The notes under the pieces were generated by a model. The model made no database searches. It saw only the letters and a list, made by a program, of their open reading frames with translations, and was not told the origin of the DNA. The position numbers and the translations under genes were made by a program. This document shows, one piece after another, positions 8,963 through 18,991 of a DNA stretch of 64,000 nt; position 1 is the first letter of the stretch, and every line of letters starts with the position of its first letter. Origin of the DNA: Anaerolineae bacterium (lineage in GTDB: Bacteria; Chloroflexota; Anaerolineae; Aggregatilineales; UBA2796); NCBI GenBank assembly GCA_019637615.1, contig JAHBVJ010000016.1, forward strand, positions 123,202 to 187,201, written 5' to 3'.

Positions 8963-11710
8963 ATGACTGTTGCTCCAGAGCTGTTGGAAGAGGTTCCTCC
9001 TATGACTACACTTACCCCTGTTTGGGCACAACCCGACAGCCATCTCTTGACAAACTTGAACACGGATCGCGTGAACGGCTTGACTGAAGCCGATGTCCGC
9101 AGCCGCCGTCAACAACATGGCCCCAATGCGCTACCAGAAGCCGAAGAAGAAAGCCTATGGCAAAGTTTGCTCGCGGCCTTCACCGATCCACTCGCGCTCG
9201 TCTTGATTGGCGCGGCGATCCTCAGCGCGATCATTGGCCTTGTCCGCCAGCATCCCGAAGAGTTGCAGCAAGCTGGTCTAATCATGGGCATTGTCGTGTT
9301 CATGACCGTGGTCAGCTATCTGACCGACCGTTCCGCAGGGCAAGCCTTGGCGCGGCTCAAAGACCTGCAAAAGACCTATGCCAAGGTAATTCGCGGCGGC
9401 AAGCAGATCGAAATTGAATCCGAGGCGGTGGTGGCGGGCGACGTGATCATTCTGACGCAAGGTTCCCGCGTGCCAGCCGATGCCCGCATCGTGCAGGCCG
9501 TCAATGCCACCGTTAACGAAGCGCTGCTAACGGGCGAATCGATCCCGCGCACAAAGATCAGTGATCCGCTGCCGCCCGCCACCGATCTCAGCGAACGCAC
9601 CAATATGGTCTTTGCCGGAACCTTCGTGGAAACGGGCAATATCACGGCAGTTGTCACCGCCATCGGCACCAAAACCGAACTCGGCAAAATCTGGCAAGAA
9701 CTCAACGAGGCCGAGGAGACCAAGACTCCGCTGCAACGCCAGCTCGATCAATTGGGGCGCTTGCTCCTGATCGGCACCTTGGTCGTCTGCGCGCTGGTCA
9801 TGGTCATTTACGTGGTCTTTCAGGGGCGCGATCTGCTCAATAGCCTGATCGTTGCGGTGGCGCTGGCGATTGCCTTCATCCCGGAGGCGCTCGGCGCGGT
9901 GATCACGATTGCCTTGGCGCTCGGTGTGCGCGACATGGTGCAAAAGAAGGCCATCATCCGCAAACTGCGCGCCGCCGAAGGGCTTGGATCGGTTAGCGTG
10001 GTTTGCACCGACAAAACCGGCACCATCACCTACGGGCGCATGACGGCTACTCACATCTGGACGTTCGATACGGATGAGGTGCAGGTAGATCGCGGGATGG
10101 ATGCGTTGCGCGGCCCCGAATACGAGCGGCTGCTGGACGTGATCCGCTTCTGCAACAACCTCGCTGATCCCTCCGAGGTGGCCTTTGCGCAGCTTGCCGA
10201 GGTCGCGGGCTTCACCATCACTACCGAACTGCGCGCCAAACGTGAGCTAGAGCTGCCCTTCAACAGCGAACGCAAGATGATGAGCACCGTCCAGACGGAT
10301 GAACGCGGACGGCGTGCGCTGCGTGCCAAAGGTGCGCCAGATCGCTTGCTGACGCGCAGCCAGTTCTACTTCAAAGGCAACGAACTGCTGCCCATGAAGG
10401 AAGTCCAGCGTCATCAGGTGCAAGCCGCCATCTTGAAGTTCGAGCAGTCTGGCTATCGCGTGTTCGCCTTCGCAGACCGCGAATTGAGCGCCGATCTTCA
10501 CGGCTCTGCGATCAGCAGCGCGCATGAAGAAGAATTGACCTTCATCGGCCTCGTCGCGCTTTCCGATCCAGCCCGCCCCGAAGTCAAGCAGACGGTTACG
10601 CTGCTCAAGACGGCGGGCATCACGCCCAAGATGATCACGGGCGATAGTCCCAATACTGCCCTTTCCATCGCCAAAGATGTTGGCTTGGTGGGTGAACATG
10701 GGACGCTCACCGATGTGATCGAAGGCCGGGAGTTGCAGCGTATGGGCGCCAACGGCGTAGAGGCGCTGAAGCCCGAAGATTTGCAGCGCATCGCCCATAT
10801 CAATGTGTTCGCGCGGGTCACGCCAAGCGATAAAGTCACCATCGTCAAGGCGTTGCAAAAGTCCGGCGCGTTGGTTGCCATGACGGGCGACGGCGTGAAC
10901 GACGCACCAAGCCTCAAGCAAGCCGATGTCGGCATCGCCATGTCTACGGGCACGGACTTAGCCAAAGATGTGAGCGATGTCGTGTTGACGGGCACCTATG
11001 AAGCCATCGCCAGCGCGGTGCAGGTTGGGCGCACCATTCTGTATCGCACGCGGCTGTACATTCATGCGCTGCTGAGTACCAACGGTGCCGAAGTGCTGCT
11101 GTTCATCCTCGCGGCTATCGCGGGCTGGCCCGTGCCGCTGACGGCGGTGCAGTTGCTGGTCATCAATGTGCTCGGTGACTCGTGGTTGAGCATGGCGCTG
11201 GCAGTGGAAAAAGAAGAAAAAGACGTGATGAAGAAGCCGCCGCGTCCCTCGGATGAACCTGTCATCACGCGCTACATGACCTTTAGCATCGCGCTGCAAA
11301 GCGTCGTCGCGATGGTGGTCATGGCCGCCGCGTTCCTGTATGCGCGCGGGTTCACGGGCAGTTTCGGCTTCGATGATACGTCCGCCGCCGCTGAAGAAGC
11401 GCTGGCACTGCAACAAACGGCGATCTTCGCCACCTTCATGGTGCAAAAGATCATCCGTAGCGCCTTCACTGCCCGCAGCTTGAAATACAACTTGTGGGAG
11501 ATCGGCTTCTTCTCCAACCGTTGGAGTCTCGCCGCTGCCGCGCTCACGCTGGTTATCGCTATCGTCGCCATCTACGTCGTCCCGATTGGCATGGTACCGC
11601 TGCCGTTGTCGTGGTTGCCTACCTTGATCGCGCTCGGCCTTGTGCCGCCCATCGTGGAAGAACTCGTCAAACTGGCGCTGCGTTCAGGCCGCACCGCGCG
11701 TCACGGATAA
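8963..11710 (+). CDS. P-type cation-transporting ATPase, Ca2+-ATPase-like (P2)
   Basis: 915 residues, normal for P2-type pumps. An N-terminal cation-ATPase domain (NGLTEADVRSRRQQHGPNAL) comes first, then the actuator motif LLTGES, the phosphorylation motif CTDKTGTITYGR and the hinge motif MTGDGVNDAPSLKQADVGIA. The TM4 motif PEALGA keeps the glutamate of SERCA-type ion sites, so Ca2+ or a related cation is likely, exported from the cytoplasm by ATP hydrolysis. About 10 hydrophobic segments are seen. A second ATG at 9002 also has a possible ribosome site (AAGAGG), so the first 13 residues are uncertain. It appears monocistronic. Ion specificity is inferred. Confidence 0.9.
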   Translation: MTVAPELLEEVPPMTTLTPVWAQPDSHLLTNLNTDRVNGLTEADVRSRRQQHGPNALPEAEEESLWQSLLAAFTDPLALVLIGAAILSAIIGLVRQHPEELQQAGLIMGIVVFMTVVSYLTDRSAGQALARLKDLQKTYAKVIRGGKQIEIESEAVVAGDVIILTQGSRVPADARIVQAVNATVNEALLTGESIPRTKISDPLPPATDLSERTNMVFAGTFVETGNITAVVTAIGTKTELGKIWQELNEAEETKTPLQRQLDQLGRLLLIGTLVVCALVMVIYVVFQGRDLLNSLIVAVALAIAFIPEALGAVITIALALGVRDMVQKKAIIRKLRAAEGLGSVSVVCTDKTGTITYGRMTATHIWTFDTDEVQVDRGMDALRGPEYERLLDVIRFCNNLADPSEVAFAQLAEVAGFTITTELRAKRELELPFNSERKMMSTVQTDERGRRALRAKGAPDRLLTRSQFYFKGNELLPMKEVQRHQVQAAILKFEQSGYRVFAFADRELSADLHGSAISSAHEEELTFIGLVALSDPARPEVKQTVTLLKTAGITPKMITGDSPNTALSIAKDVGLVGEHGTLTDVIEGRELQRMGANGVEALKPEDLQRIAHINVFARVTPSDKVTIVKALQKSGALVAMTGDGVNDAPSLKQADVGIAMSTGTDLAKDVSDVVLTGTYEAIASAVQVGRTILYRTRLYIHALLSTNGAEVLLFILAAIAGWPVPLTAVQLLVINVLGDSWLSMALAVEKEEKDVMKKPPRPSDEPVITRYMTFSIALQSVVAMVVMAAAFLYARGFTGSFGFDDTSAAAEEALALQQTAIFATFMVQKIIRSAFTARSLKYNLWEIGFFSNRWSLAAAALTLVIAIVAIYVVPIGMVPLPLSWLPTLIALGLVPPIVEELVKLALRSGRTARHG

Positions 11711-11728
11711 CCGCTCATCCAGCGCCCA

Positions 11729-11769
11729 ATAGATGGTTCTCCTTTCACCAAGCTAGGGGAGCCATCTAT
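11729..11769. terminator. Long inverted repeat after the P-type ATPase
   Basis: A 15-bp stem with two G-T pairs: ATAGATGGTTCTCCT pairs with AGGGGAGCCATCTAT across an 11-base loop. No T tract follows. It lies 19 bases after the ATPase stop, so termination is the simplest role. The remaining ~230 bases before the permease gene are AT-richer and show no gene. Confidence 0.5.
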
Positions 11770-11999
11770 GCCGCTGTAACGCCGACCAACCTCATCTTGC
11801 CGTTTCCTCACCGCACCAAAGTGCAATTTACACAGCATTTGATCACGAATCGAACACGTCCGCTGTCTAAAGGATGATTTAATTCCCTACATTGAGTAAA
11901 ATACACAAAAATACCACGCCAATCTTCAGGACATTCGTCACTGGTGAGGCGTGGTTCGTTGAAATAACATTATATTATTATTTCGCCAAGAGAATCGTT

Positions 12000-13136
12000 A
12001 TGCTGCCTGCGAAACGCATCCTTCATCAGCTCGATTTCCTGACTCCGATTCTGATTTCTCTCCTCGCTGTCTTAGCAGCTTTAGCAGTCGCTGCTGTCTT
12101 CCTGATTATTTTGGGAGTCGATCCGATCAATGTCTACGTGCAGTTGGTCAAAGGGGCGGTGGGCAGCACGTACAGCCTCACGCAAACGCTCGGCAAGGCC
12201 ACCCCGCTGCTGCTAGTCGCCATCGGCATCTGCATCAGTTTCCGTGCCAGTGTGTTGAACATCGGGGCCGAAGGTCAGGTCATCATTGGCGGCTTGGCGA
12301 CGGCAGCCTTCGCGCTGGCCTTCCCTGATCTGCCTTCATGGCTGCTCGTCACGCTGTCGCTGTTGGCGGGGTTTGCGGCGGGGGCGTTATACGCGGCGAT
12401 CCCCGGCGTGCTTAAGGCATGGTTCGGCGTCAACGAAATCCTCAGCACGATTATGATGAACCAGATCGCCATCCAGATTTTGATTTTGCTGCTGACCGGC
12501 CCGCTCAGGGATACCGCCGCCAGCGCCACCAGCGCCAACATCATCCAGACTGCCATGATCACGAAGACGGCATGGCTGCCCACGCTCGTCAAAGGCTCTT
12601 ATTTCCATACTGGCCTGTTGTTAGCGGTAGCGCTGGCGGGCGTGATCTTCTTCTTCCTGTGGTGGACGGTGGCTGGCTACCGCATCCGGGCGGTCGGCGC
12701 GAATCCGGCAGCGGCACGCTACGCGGGTATTTCAGTCAAGCAGGTCACTGTCATGGCGATGGCCTTGAGCGGCGGGTTTGCGGGCTTGGCGGGCGCAGTC
12801 GAAGTGCTTGGCGTCTCGCATCGCGCGCTGCAAGATTTTACGACGGGCTACGGTTTTTCGGGTATCGTGGTGGCGCTGTTTGGCGGCTTACATCCCCTCG
12901 GCGCGATTCCGGCAGCGTTTTTGTTTGGTGGCTTGCTCTCTAGCGGCTCGACTCTACAATCAGCGGGCGTCAGCTCCGCAATGGTCACGGTGCTGCAAGG
13001 GCTGGTCGTGATGTTCGTGGTGGGCAGCAGCCGTTGGGTACAGCGCGCCCGCCGCACCGATGCGCCGCCGCCGCGTGCCGCCGAAAAAGCGGACACGCTT
13101 GAGTCCGCCGCACTGCCAAAGGAGTCATTATCGTGA
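12000..13136 (+). CDS. BMP-family ABC transporter permease 1 (nucleoside-type)
   Basis: About 378 residues from the ATG at 12000, with some 9-10 hydrophobic segments. It matches the ribose/nucleoside permease family (BPD_transp_2): PLLLVAIGICISFRASVLNI, GAEGQVIIGG and VGANPAAARYAGI are characteristic. The reading frame is open to 11892, but the added residues are poor in family features and the hydrophobic part begins just after 12000. The gene overlaps the second permease by 4 bases (GTGA), so translation is coupled. With the next three genes it forms an importer of the type that takes up purine nucleosides or related compounds. The exact substrate is not readable from sequence. Confidence 0.88.
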   Translation: MLPAKRILHQLDFLTPILISLLAVLAALAVAAVFLIILGVDPINVYVQLVKGAVGSTYSLTQTLGKATPLLLVAIGICISFRASVLNIGAEGQVIIGGLATAAFALAFPDLPSWLLVTLSLLAGFAAGALYAAIPGVLKAWFGVNEILSTIMMNQIAIQILILLLTGPLRDTAASATSANIIQTAMITKTAWLPTLVKGSYFHTGLLLAVALAGVIFFFLWWTVAGYRIRAVGANPAAARYAGISVKQVTVMAMALSGGFAGLAGAVEVLGVSHRALQDFTTGYGFSGIVVALFGGLHPLGAIPAAFLFGGLLSSGSTLQSAGVSSAMVTVLQGLVVMFVVGSSRWVQRARRTDAPPPRAAEKADTLESAALPKESLS

Positions 13137-14062
13137 GCGATCAAAGCACATGGATACAGATCGCCGCGCAAGGAGTCGCCGCCGCCACGCCCTATCTCTA
13201 CGCGGGCTTGGGCGAGGCCGTCGGGCAGCGGTCGGGCGTCTATAATCTCGGCGTCGATGGCATCATGTTGATGGGCGCGTTCACGGCCTTCTATGCCGCT
13301 TACACCACCGAGTCCTTGTTGGTGGCAGTAGTAGCGGCGGGGCTGGTCGGGGCGCTGATGGGACTAATGATGGCCTTCATCAGCGTGACTCTGCGCGCCG
13401 AACAGGGCATCAGCGGGATCGGCATGTTCATCTTCGGCAGTGGTCTGTCTACCTTGCTGTTTAACGCGCTGGTTAAATCGCCCTTCCCCATCGACGGCTT
13501 CCGCGCCATCCCGATCCCGCTCCTGAGCGATATTCCGGTGCTAGGGCCGATTTTCTTCCGCCACGATCTGATGGTCTATGGGGCGCTGCTGCTCACGCCC
13601 ATCGCGTGGTTCGTGATCAACAAGACCACGCTCGGCTTGAACATCCGCGCCGTCGGGCAAAACCCGCAGGCCGCCGATTCGCTCGGCGTGAATGTGGCGC
13701 TGGTGCGCTATCTCACCGTCACCTTTGGCGGCATGATGGCGGGCATCGGCGGAGCGTCGCTGTCCGTCTCGCTCACCAACATCTTTCAGCAAAATATGAC
13801 CAACGGGATCGGCTTTGTCGCGGTAGCCTTAGTCTACTTTGGTGGCTGGTCGCCCGTCGGCATCTTCTTCGGCGCGCTGCTGTTCAGCATCGTCACCACC
13901 CTGCAACTGTGGTTGCAAGCCTTTGGTGTGCAGGTCTCGTCCAGCCTGACCAACATGCTGCCCAGTGTCGTCACCATTGTCGCGTTAATTCTAGCCGTGC
14001 GTTTCTACCGCACGGGTGCGCCCGCCGCCCTCGGCAGACCCTATAAACGGGGCGAAAACTAG
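13133..14062 (+). CDS. BMP-family ABC transporter permease 2 (nucleoside-type)
   Basis: 309 residues starting at a GTG that overlaps the previous stop; AAAGGAG lies 8 bases upstream and fixes the start. It has about 8 hydrophobic segments and the family blocks GLGEAVGQRSGVYNLGVDGIM and AVGQNPQAADSLGVNV. It is the partner permease of the preceding gene, forming the heterodimeric membrane channel of the importer. It is followed by the substrate-binding protein after about 100 bases. Confidence 0.88.
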   Translation: MSDQSTWIQIAAQGVAAATPYLYAGLGEAVGQRSGVYNLGVDGIMLMGAFTAFYAAYTTESLLVAVVAAGLVGALMGLMMAFISVTLRAEQGISGIGMFIFGSGLSTLLFNALVKSPFPIDGFRAIPIPLLSDIPVLGPIFFRHDLMVYGALLLTPIAWFVINKTTLGLNIRAVGQNPQAADSLGVNVALVRYLTVTFGGMMAGIGGASLSVSLTNIFQQNMTNGIGFVAVALVYFGGWSPVGIFFGALLFSIVTTLQLWLQAFGVQVSSSLTNMLPSVVTIVALILAVRFYRTGAPAALGRPYKRGEN

Positions 14063-14159
14063 CCCTCGGCAGCGGCATCATCAGTTCGTCGCGCTTAATC
14101 GGCGTCCATCGCCGTCAGCGAAGTGCTAGTCTTATGCAACTTGCTAGGAGAGTCAGATT

Positions 14160-15227
14160 ATGAAAAAGCGTTTTGTGACCCTGAGCCTTCTGCTCATCGC
14201 GACCTTGCTATTAGGGTCGTTCGCCGCTCCCCGTGCTCTCGCGCAGGATAAGCCCATCAAGATCGCCATCATCATGCCCAGCGCCAAGAACGATCTGGCG
14301 TGGAGCCAAGCCATGTACGACTCGCTCGTCGCGGTGCAAACCGAAATGGGCGGTGAGTCCAAGGTCGAGTTGACGGTCATCGAGAACATGTTTCAGGTGC
14401 CGGATGCCGCTGCCAACGCGCAGAAGTTCGCCAGCGAAGGCTACGACATCGTGATCCTGCACGGCACGCAGTACGGCGCGTCCATGTTCGAGATCGCGGC
14501 GCAGTTCCCCGATGTCTCGTTTGCGTGGGGCACCTCGCAGGACGTGGGCAAGGAACAGGGCTTGAGCAACATTTTCGCTTATGAAGCGCGCGCGGAAGAA
14601 GGCGGCTACGTCTTCGGTCTGATGGCGGCGAAACTCACCAAGTCCAACGTTCTCGGCGTAGTCGGGCCTGTCAACGCGGGCGACGCCAAGCTGTACATTG
14701 ATGGCTTTGAAGAAGGCGCGAAGGCCGCGAACGCCAGCGTCGATGTCAAGAAGATCTTCACCGAGAGCTTTGGCGACATCCCCAAGGCCACCGAAGCCGC
14801 CAAGACTCTGCTCAGTCAGGGCGCGGACGTGCTGACCGGTTCGGCGCAGCAAGTTCCCGGTGCCATCACCGAGACGCAAAAAGCTGGCAAGATTTGGTTC
14901 AGCACCGACACCGATCAATCCATCCAGTGGCCCGATACCGTTGCCGCGTCGATGGTCTATGACTGGAAGGCCATGCTCACCGACATGATCGCGCAGCGTG
15001 CGGCGGGCGTCAAGGGTGGCGTCGCTTACGACATCTCGTTCGCCAACGGCAATCTGAAGATCGTCTTCAACGACAAGGTGACTGTGCCCGAAGACGTGAT
15101 GAAAGCCGCTGAAGAGGCGATGGCGAAGATCAAGGACGGCAGCCTCGTGGTCGTCGGCAGCCCTGCCTCGATGATGGAAGCTACGCCCGAAATGGAAATG
15201 ACGCCGGAAGCAACCCCGGCAAGCTAG
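14160..15227 (+). CDS. BMP-family substrate-binding protein
   Basis: 355 residues. The start has TAGGAGAG 9 bases upstream. A signal peptide (KKRFVTLSLLLIATLLLGSF) ends in RALA before QDKPIKIAI; there is no lipobox Cys, so it appears to be released rather than lipid-anchored. The mature part matches the BMP/Med fold: IAIIMPSAKNDLAWSQA, YDIVILHGTQYGASMF and GVVGPVNAGDAKLYIDGF. It should capture the substrate outside the membrane for the two permeases. The C-terminal tail is Met/Glu/Thr/Pro-rich (TPEMEMTPEATPAS), an unusual acidic extension. A hairpin follows directly. Confidence 0.9.
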   Translation: MKKRFVTLSLLLIATLLLGSFAAPRALAQDKPIKIAIIMPSAKNDLAWSQAMYDSLVAVQTEMGGESKVELTVIENMFQVPDAAANAQKFASEGYDIVILHGTQYGASMFEIAAQFPDVSFAWGTSQDVGKEQGLSNIFAYEARAEEGGYVFGLMAAKLTKSNVLGVVGPVNAGDAKLYIDGFEEGAKAANASVDVKKIFTESFGDIPKATEAAKTLLSQGADVLTGSAQQVPGAITETQKAGKIWFSTDTDQSIQWPDTVAASMVYDWKAMLTDMIAQRAAGVKGGVAYDISFANGNLKIVFNDKVTVPEDVMKAAEEAMAKIKDGSLVVVGSPASMMEATPEMEMTPEATPAS

Positions 15228-15246
15228 TCTTCATTGCTGTATACCG

Positions 15247-15271
15247 AGGGGTACAGTTCGTCTGTGCCCCT
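15247..15271 (+). terminator. Hairpin between binding protein and ATPase genes
   Basis: AGGGGTACAG and CTGTGCCCCT form a 10-bp stem with one G-T pair around a 5-base loop, followed by TTC. It lies 19 bases after the stop of the binding protein. In many ABC importers such a hairpin partly terminates or stabilises the transcript so that binding protein exceeds ATPase; that role here is inferred. Confidence 0.55.
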
Positions 15272-15302
15272 TTCACCTTCCACCTTGCAAAGGACGCTGA
15301 CC

Positions 15303-16844
15303 ATGACCACCCCTGCTCCCGATCACGTTGAAATGCGCAACATCACCAAGCGCTTTCCCGGCGTCCTTGCCAATGATCGGGTGACGCTCGGTGTCCGGCG
15401 CGGCGAAGTCCACGCCTTGCTTGGTGAAAATGGCGCGGGCAAATCAACCCTGATGAAAATTCTGTACGGGATGCAGCAGCCCGACGAAGGCGAAATCCGG
15501 CTGAATGGATCGCCCATCCGCATCACCTCGCCCGCCGCCGCTATCAAAGCGGGCATCGGCATGATCCATCAGCATTTTATGCTCGTCCCCTCGCTGACCG
15601 TCGCGGAAAATGTCGCGCTTGGCTTGCGCTCGACCAACGCGCCCTTCGTGAATCTCGCCACCATCGTCAAAAAGAGCCGCGAACTGGCGGATACTTACGG
15701 CCTCAAGATCGATCCCAATGCCTACGTTTGGCAGCTATCGGTTGGCGAACAGCAGCGCGTAGAAATCCTCAAGGCGCTCTATCGTGACGCGCATGTCCTC
15801 ATCCTCGATGAGCCGACTGCCGTCCTGACGCCGCAAGAAGTCACTGAATTGTTCAAGACGCTGCGCCACATGACCGACATCGGGCACGCGCTGATCTTTA
15901 TCTCGCACAAGCTGCACGAAGTGCTGTCCATCAGCGAACGCGTCACCGTCCTGCGCGATGGGCGTGTCGTCGGGTCGCAGTCTACCACCAGCGCCACCCG
16001 CAGTTCGCTCGTGCAGATGATGGTCGGGCGCGAGATCGCCCTCAGTGTCGATCATCAGCCGCTCCCGCTCGGTGACGTGCGCCTCTCGCTCAAAGGGCTG
16101 ACCGCGCTTAGTGATCGCGGCACGCCCGCGCTGCGCAACGTCACGCTCGATGTCCGTGCGGGCGAGATCGTCGGCCTCGCGGGCGTGTCGGGCAACGGGC
16201 AGCGCGAACTTGCCGAAGTGATCGCGGGCTTGCGCCGTGCCACGGGCGGTTCGGTCAGCGTCGATGGCACCGACATCACTTATCAAGCGGTTGGAGCGCG
16301 GATTCAAGCGGGTCTCAGCTATATTCCTGAAGAACGGATGCGGGATGGTGCAATCAAGGAATTTTCCGTCTCGGAAAACGCCATTTTGCAGACGCACAAC
16401 GCCGCGCCCATCGCCCGCTTCGGCATCTTCAACTTCGGCTCAGTGCGCCAGCAAACCCAAACGCTGATCAACGATTTCAACGTCAAGACGCCCAATCAAC
16501 GCGTTGCCCTGCGCAACCTTTCCGGCGGCAACATCCAGAAATTGATCCTTGCCCGTGAGCTTTCTCGCCAGCCGCGCGTCCTGATCGCGGCGCAGCCCAC
16601 GCGTGGTGTGGACATCGGCGCGACGCTCTACATTCACCGCGTCCTGCTCGAACAGCGCAAGCAGGGCACGGCGACGCTGCTCATCTCCGAAGATTTGGAT
16701 GAAATCCGTGCCCTTTCGGATCGCATCGCGGTGATCTACGAAGGCGAGATTTTGGGCATCATGGATCGCGCGGTCGCCACGCCGGAAGCGCTCGGCTTGC
16801 TGATGGCGGGCATCCGTCCGGAAGCTGCCAGCGTCCACAGTTAG
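15303..16844 (+). CDS. BMP-family ABC transporter ATP-binding protein (tandem ABC domains)
   Basis: About 513 residues containing two ABC domains, as in RbsA and the nucleoside importers. The first has Walker A GENGAGKST, signature LSVGEQQRVEILKAL and Walker B VLILDEPTAVLTP with a downstream SHKL switch. The second has a degenerate Walker A (GVSGNGQREL) and signature LSGGNIQKLILAREL, which is typical of the family. The frame is open from 15234, but AAAGGA before the ATG at 15303 and the homology start support 15303. It powers import through the two permeases upstream. The complete set (permease, permease, binding protein, ATPase) is present. Confidence 0.92.
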   Translation: MTTPAPDHVEMRNITKRFPGVLANDRVTLGVRRGEVHALLGENGAGKSTLMKILYGMQQPDEGEIRLNGSPIRITSPAAAIKAGIGMIHQHFMLVPSLTVAENVALGLRSTNAPFVNLATIVKKSRELADTYGLKIDPNAYVWQLSVGEQQRVEILKALYRDAHVLILDEPTAVLTPQEVTELFKTLRHMTDIGHALIFISHKLHEVLSISERVTVLRDGRVVGSQSTTSATRSSLVQMMVGREIALSVDHQPLPLGDVRLSLKGLTALSDRGTPALRNVTLDVRAGEIVGLAGVSGNGQRELAEVIAGLRRATGGSVSVDGTDITYQAVGARIQAGLSYIPEERMRDGAIKEFSVSENAILQTHNAAPIARFGIFNFGSVRQQTQTLINDFNVKTPNQRVALRNLSGGNIQKLILARELSRQPRVLIAAQPTRGVDIGATLYIHRVLLEQRKQGTATLLISEDLDEIRALSDRIAVIYEGEILGIMDRAVATPEALGLLMAGIRPEAASVHS

Positions 16845-17081
16845 CGCACCGGTAGCGTGGTTGCGCTCCGTGAAACTGGACAATTACATCACTGAATGAC
16901 TTGCGCCCACAGATGCTTCGTACTACACTATGCTACATCACGCACACAGCACAGTGACACACAGAAAGGCATACGGCACGCATCCAATGTCACAGATCGT
17001 TATGGTCTCGTGACTACTGCCTATTGCCAAACCTAAGTAGAATTTAGTCAATCGTGGGTTAGCGTTAATAAATTTGGGACT

Positions 17082-18077
17082 ATGGAAACACGATCGGTCA
17101 TAATCCGCATTGATGAACGGGCGAGACTACTCTCAGCGGCGTTGGCAGCCACCAACTTCCCTGATCAATCGCAGACGCGCAAAAAACACGGCACACATTT
17201 GCACGCCCGTGGTACGCGCAAACTTCTGCAAGAGCATTTAGAACATCCCGCTGTCCAGACCTTGCAAGCGCTGCTAGATCAAGGTATCCCGCTGTCCAGT
17301 CTGTTCGGTTATGTGCTGCGCCTGACGTGGCCCGGTCTCGATGATGTGGAATACAAACCCGGTTGGGTGCCCACGGATTGGAATGCGCAGCTTGCCGATT
17401 TTTACCAGCGCTCGAAGTTGGTTAGCTGGTGGACGGAAGAGTCAGATAACTGGTACACGCCCGTGGAGCAGTTGCAAGAGATTTTCAGCAAGGTCAAGCT
17501 GCACGACTATCTCGAACAATTCGTCGGGCCGTTTAATGATACGCTCGTCCTGATGCCCAATATCAGCTACCCCACCGATCACACCGTTGGTTGCCGTGTC
17601 GAGGGCGAATTGATCGCCTTGGTGCCGCCTCCCATCGCGTGGGGCGATAGCGCGCCGTGGCCCTACAAAGACGATCCCGGTCTGGCGTACCGCGCCGCCA
17701 TCAGCGAATTCGGCTCGATGCTGATGAGCACCTATCTCAGCCATCATGTCGCCGCCGTCAACGCCGCCGCCGCCAGAGCCTTGCCCATCGATCAGAAGTA
17801 CAAAGACGCTCATCCCACGTGGCAAGATCAATTCTTAGGGCTGTTCAAGGCATCGGTCACCGCCCTCTTCTTGGAAGATGCGGTTAGCCCGCTAGAAGCC
17901 CGCAGTTTCGTGCAGTACATGCAGCGCGTCGAGAATCTGCAAATCCTCCCCGGCGCGATCAGCGTGTTCCGCCGCTATCTGGACGAGCGCAAATCTGGCA
18001 AATACGCGGAGTTCATCGATTATTTGCCGAATATTCCGAAATATCTCCGCGTGATGAAGGCCTTCGCGCCCGCCTAA
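17082..18077 (+). CDS. Protein of unknown function, operon partner of FGase-like enzyme
   Basis: 331 residues, soluble, no signal peptide, rich in Trp and Tyr (WWTEESDNWYTPVEQL). I do not recognise the family. There is no HExxH or other clear metal-binding motif; the segment AISEFGSMLMSTYLSHHV sits where gluzincin peptidases often carry their helix, but without the catalytic residues. Its stop lies 9 bases before the GTG of the next gene, an amidohydrolase-like enzyme, so they are probably cotranscribed. The 237-base gap upstream of the start holds nothing I can identify. Confidence 0.7.
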   Translation: METRSVIIRIDERARLLSAALAATNFPDQSQTRKKHGTHLHARGTRKLLQEHLEHPAVQTLQALLDQGIPLSSLFGYVLRLTWPGLDDVEYKPGWVPTDWNAQLADFYQRSKLVSWWTEESDNWYTPVEQLQEIFSKVKLHDYLEQFVGPFNDTLVLMPNISYPTDHTVGCRVEGELIALVPPPIAWGDSAPWPYKDDPGLAYRAAISEFGSMLMSTYLSHHVAAVNAAAARALPIDQKYKDAHPTWQDQFLGLFKASVTALFLEDAVSPLEARSFVQYMQRVENLQILPGAISVFRRYLDERKSGKYAEFIDYLPNIPKYLRVMKAFAPA

Positions 18078-18086
18078 AAGGATAGC

Positions 18087-18830
18087 GTGACCGACGATCC
18101 ACGCCTCAAGCGGCTCGTAGACCTCGAACAGCACACGGTGATCTATGATCAAGCGGCTCCCGATGACGAGTCACCGATTCGCGTCGTGCGCGGCTCACAA
18201 CCCATCCTGATCTCTGCCCCGCACAGCGCCCGTCACTGGCGCGATGGCGATTGGAAGCCCGAAGACGAATACACCGCCGCCCTCGGTTGGTTTCTGCACG
18301 AAACGCTTGGTGCGTACTTTATCTATTCCCGCTATCAACTTCAGCCCGATCCACACGATGATGGTGACGCTAACCCTTATAAACAAGTTCTTGCCGATCT
18401 TGTTGCCACCACGCCATTCCGTCTCGCCCTCGATCTGCACGGCGCACGCGGGGATCGTGATTTCGCGGTGGCTATTGGCACCATCGGCGGACAAACGTTT
18501 GCGCCTTACGAAAGTCAACTTGTTACTGCCTTCGAGCAGCACGGTTTCATCGATCAAGCGCCGACCAGCTTGGATCGGTTGGCGCTCAACTTGGGGCGCT
18601 ATATGGGCGGGGCACGCTTGCCGACGATCACGCGCTTCTTGTGGGAGCAGCATCAGCTTCCGTGCGCACAGATCGAGCTGTCTGCGTGGATGCGCATCGT
18701 TCAGCGTTTGCCGAACGCGACCAACGCCAAGAATATGACCTCGCCGGACTTTCGCGGCGATCCAGCGCGTATCCTCCGCGTCTTAGAGGCGCTAACGAGT
18801 TTTCTCCGTCAAATATTGACAAAACTCTAA
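18087..18830 (+). CDS. N-formylglutamate amidohydrolase family protein
   Basis: 247 residues from a GTG start with AAAGGA upstream. The family pattern is visible: LISAPHSARHWRDGDWKPED, LALDLHGARGDRDFAVAIGT and QIELSAWMRIV, with conserved His and Asp residues likely to bind a metal. Classical members hydrolyse N-formyl-L-glutamate at the end of histidine degradation, but no hut gene is in the window, so the substrate here may be different. It follows an unknown protein by 9 bases. The family assignment is good; the reaction is uncertain. Confidence 0.75.
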   Translation: MTDDPRLKRLVDLEQHTVIYDQAAPDDESPIRVVRGSQPILISAPHSARHWRDGDWKPEDEYTAALGWFLHETLGAYFIYSRYQLQPDPHDDGDANPYKQVLADLVATTPFRLALDLHGARGDRDFAVAIGTIGGQTFAPYESQLVTAFEQHGFIDQAPTSLDRLALNLGRYMGGARLPTITRFLWEQHQLPCAQIELSAWMRIVQRLPNATNAKNMTSPDFRGDPARILRVLEALTSFLRQILTKL

Positions 18831-18991
18831 CAAAATCGTCTAGGATAAATTATGGTTAAGAGCGCATCCTTTTGCGCTAATGGTGTTCTTATTTTAGATA
18901 CGGCGATGCGCATTTGCCTACAGGCAGCGCCCTCATTCTGATGGTCGGAAACTCTGATCATCGCGGATGGGGGCGTTGCTGCGTTACTGGA

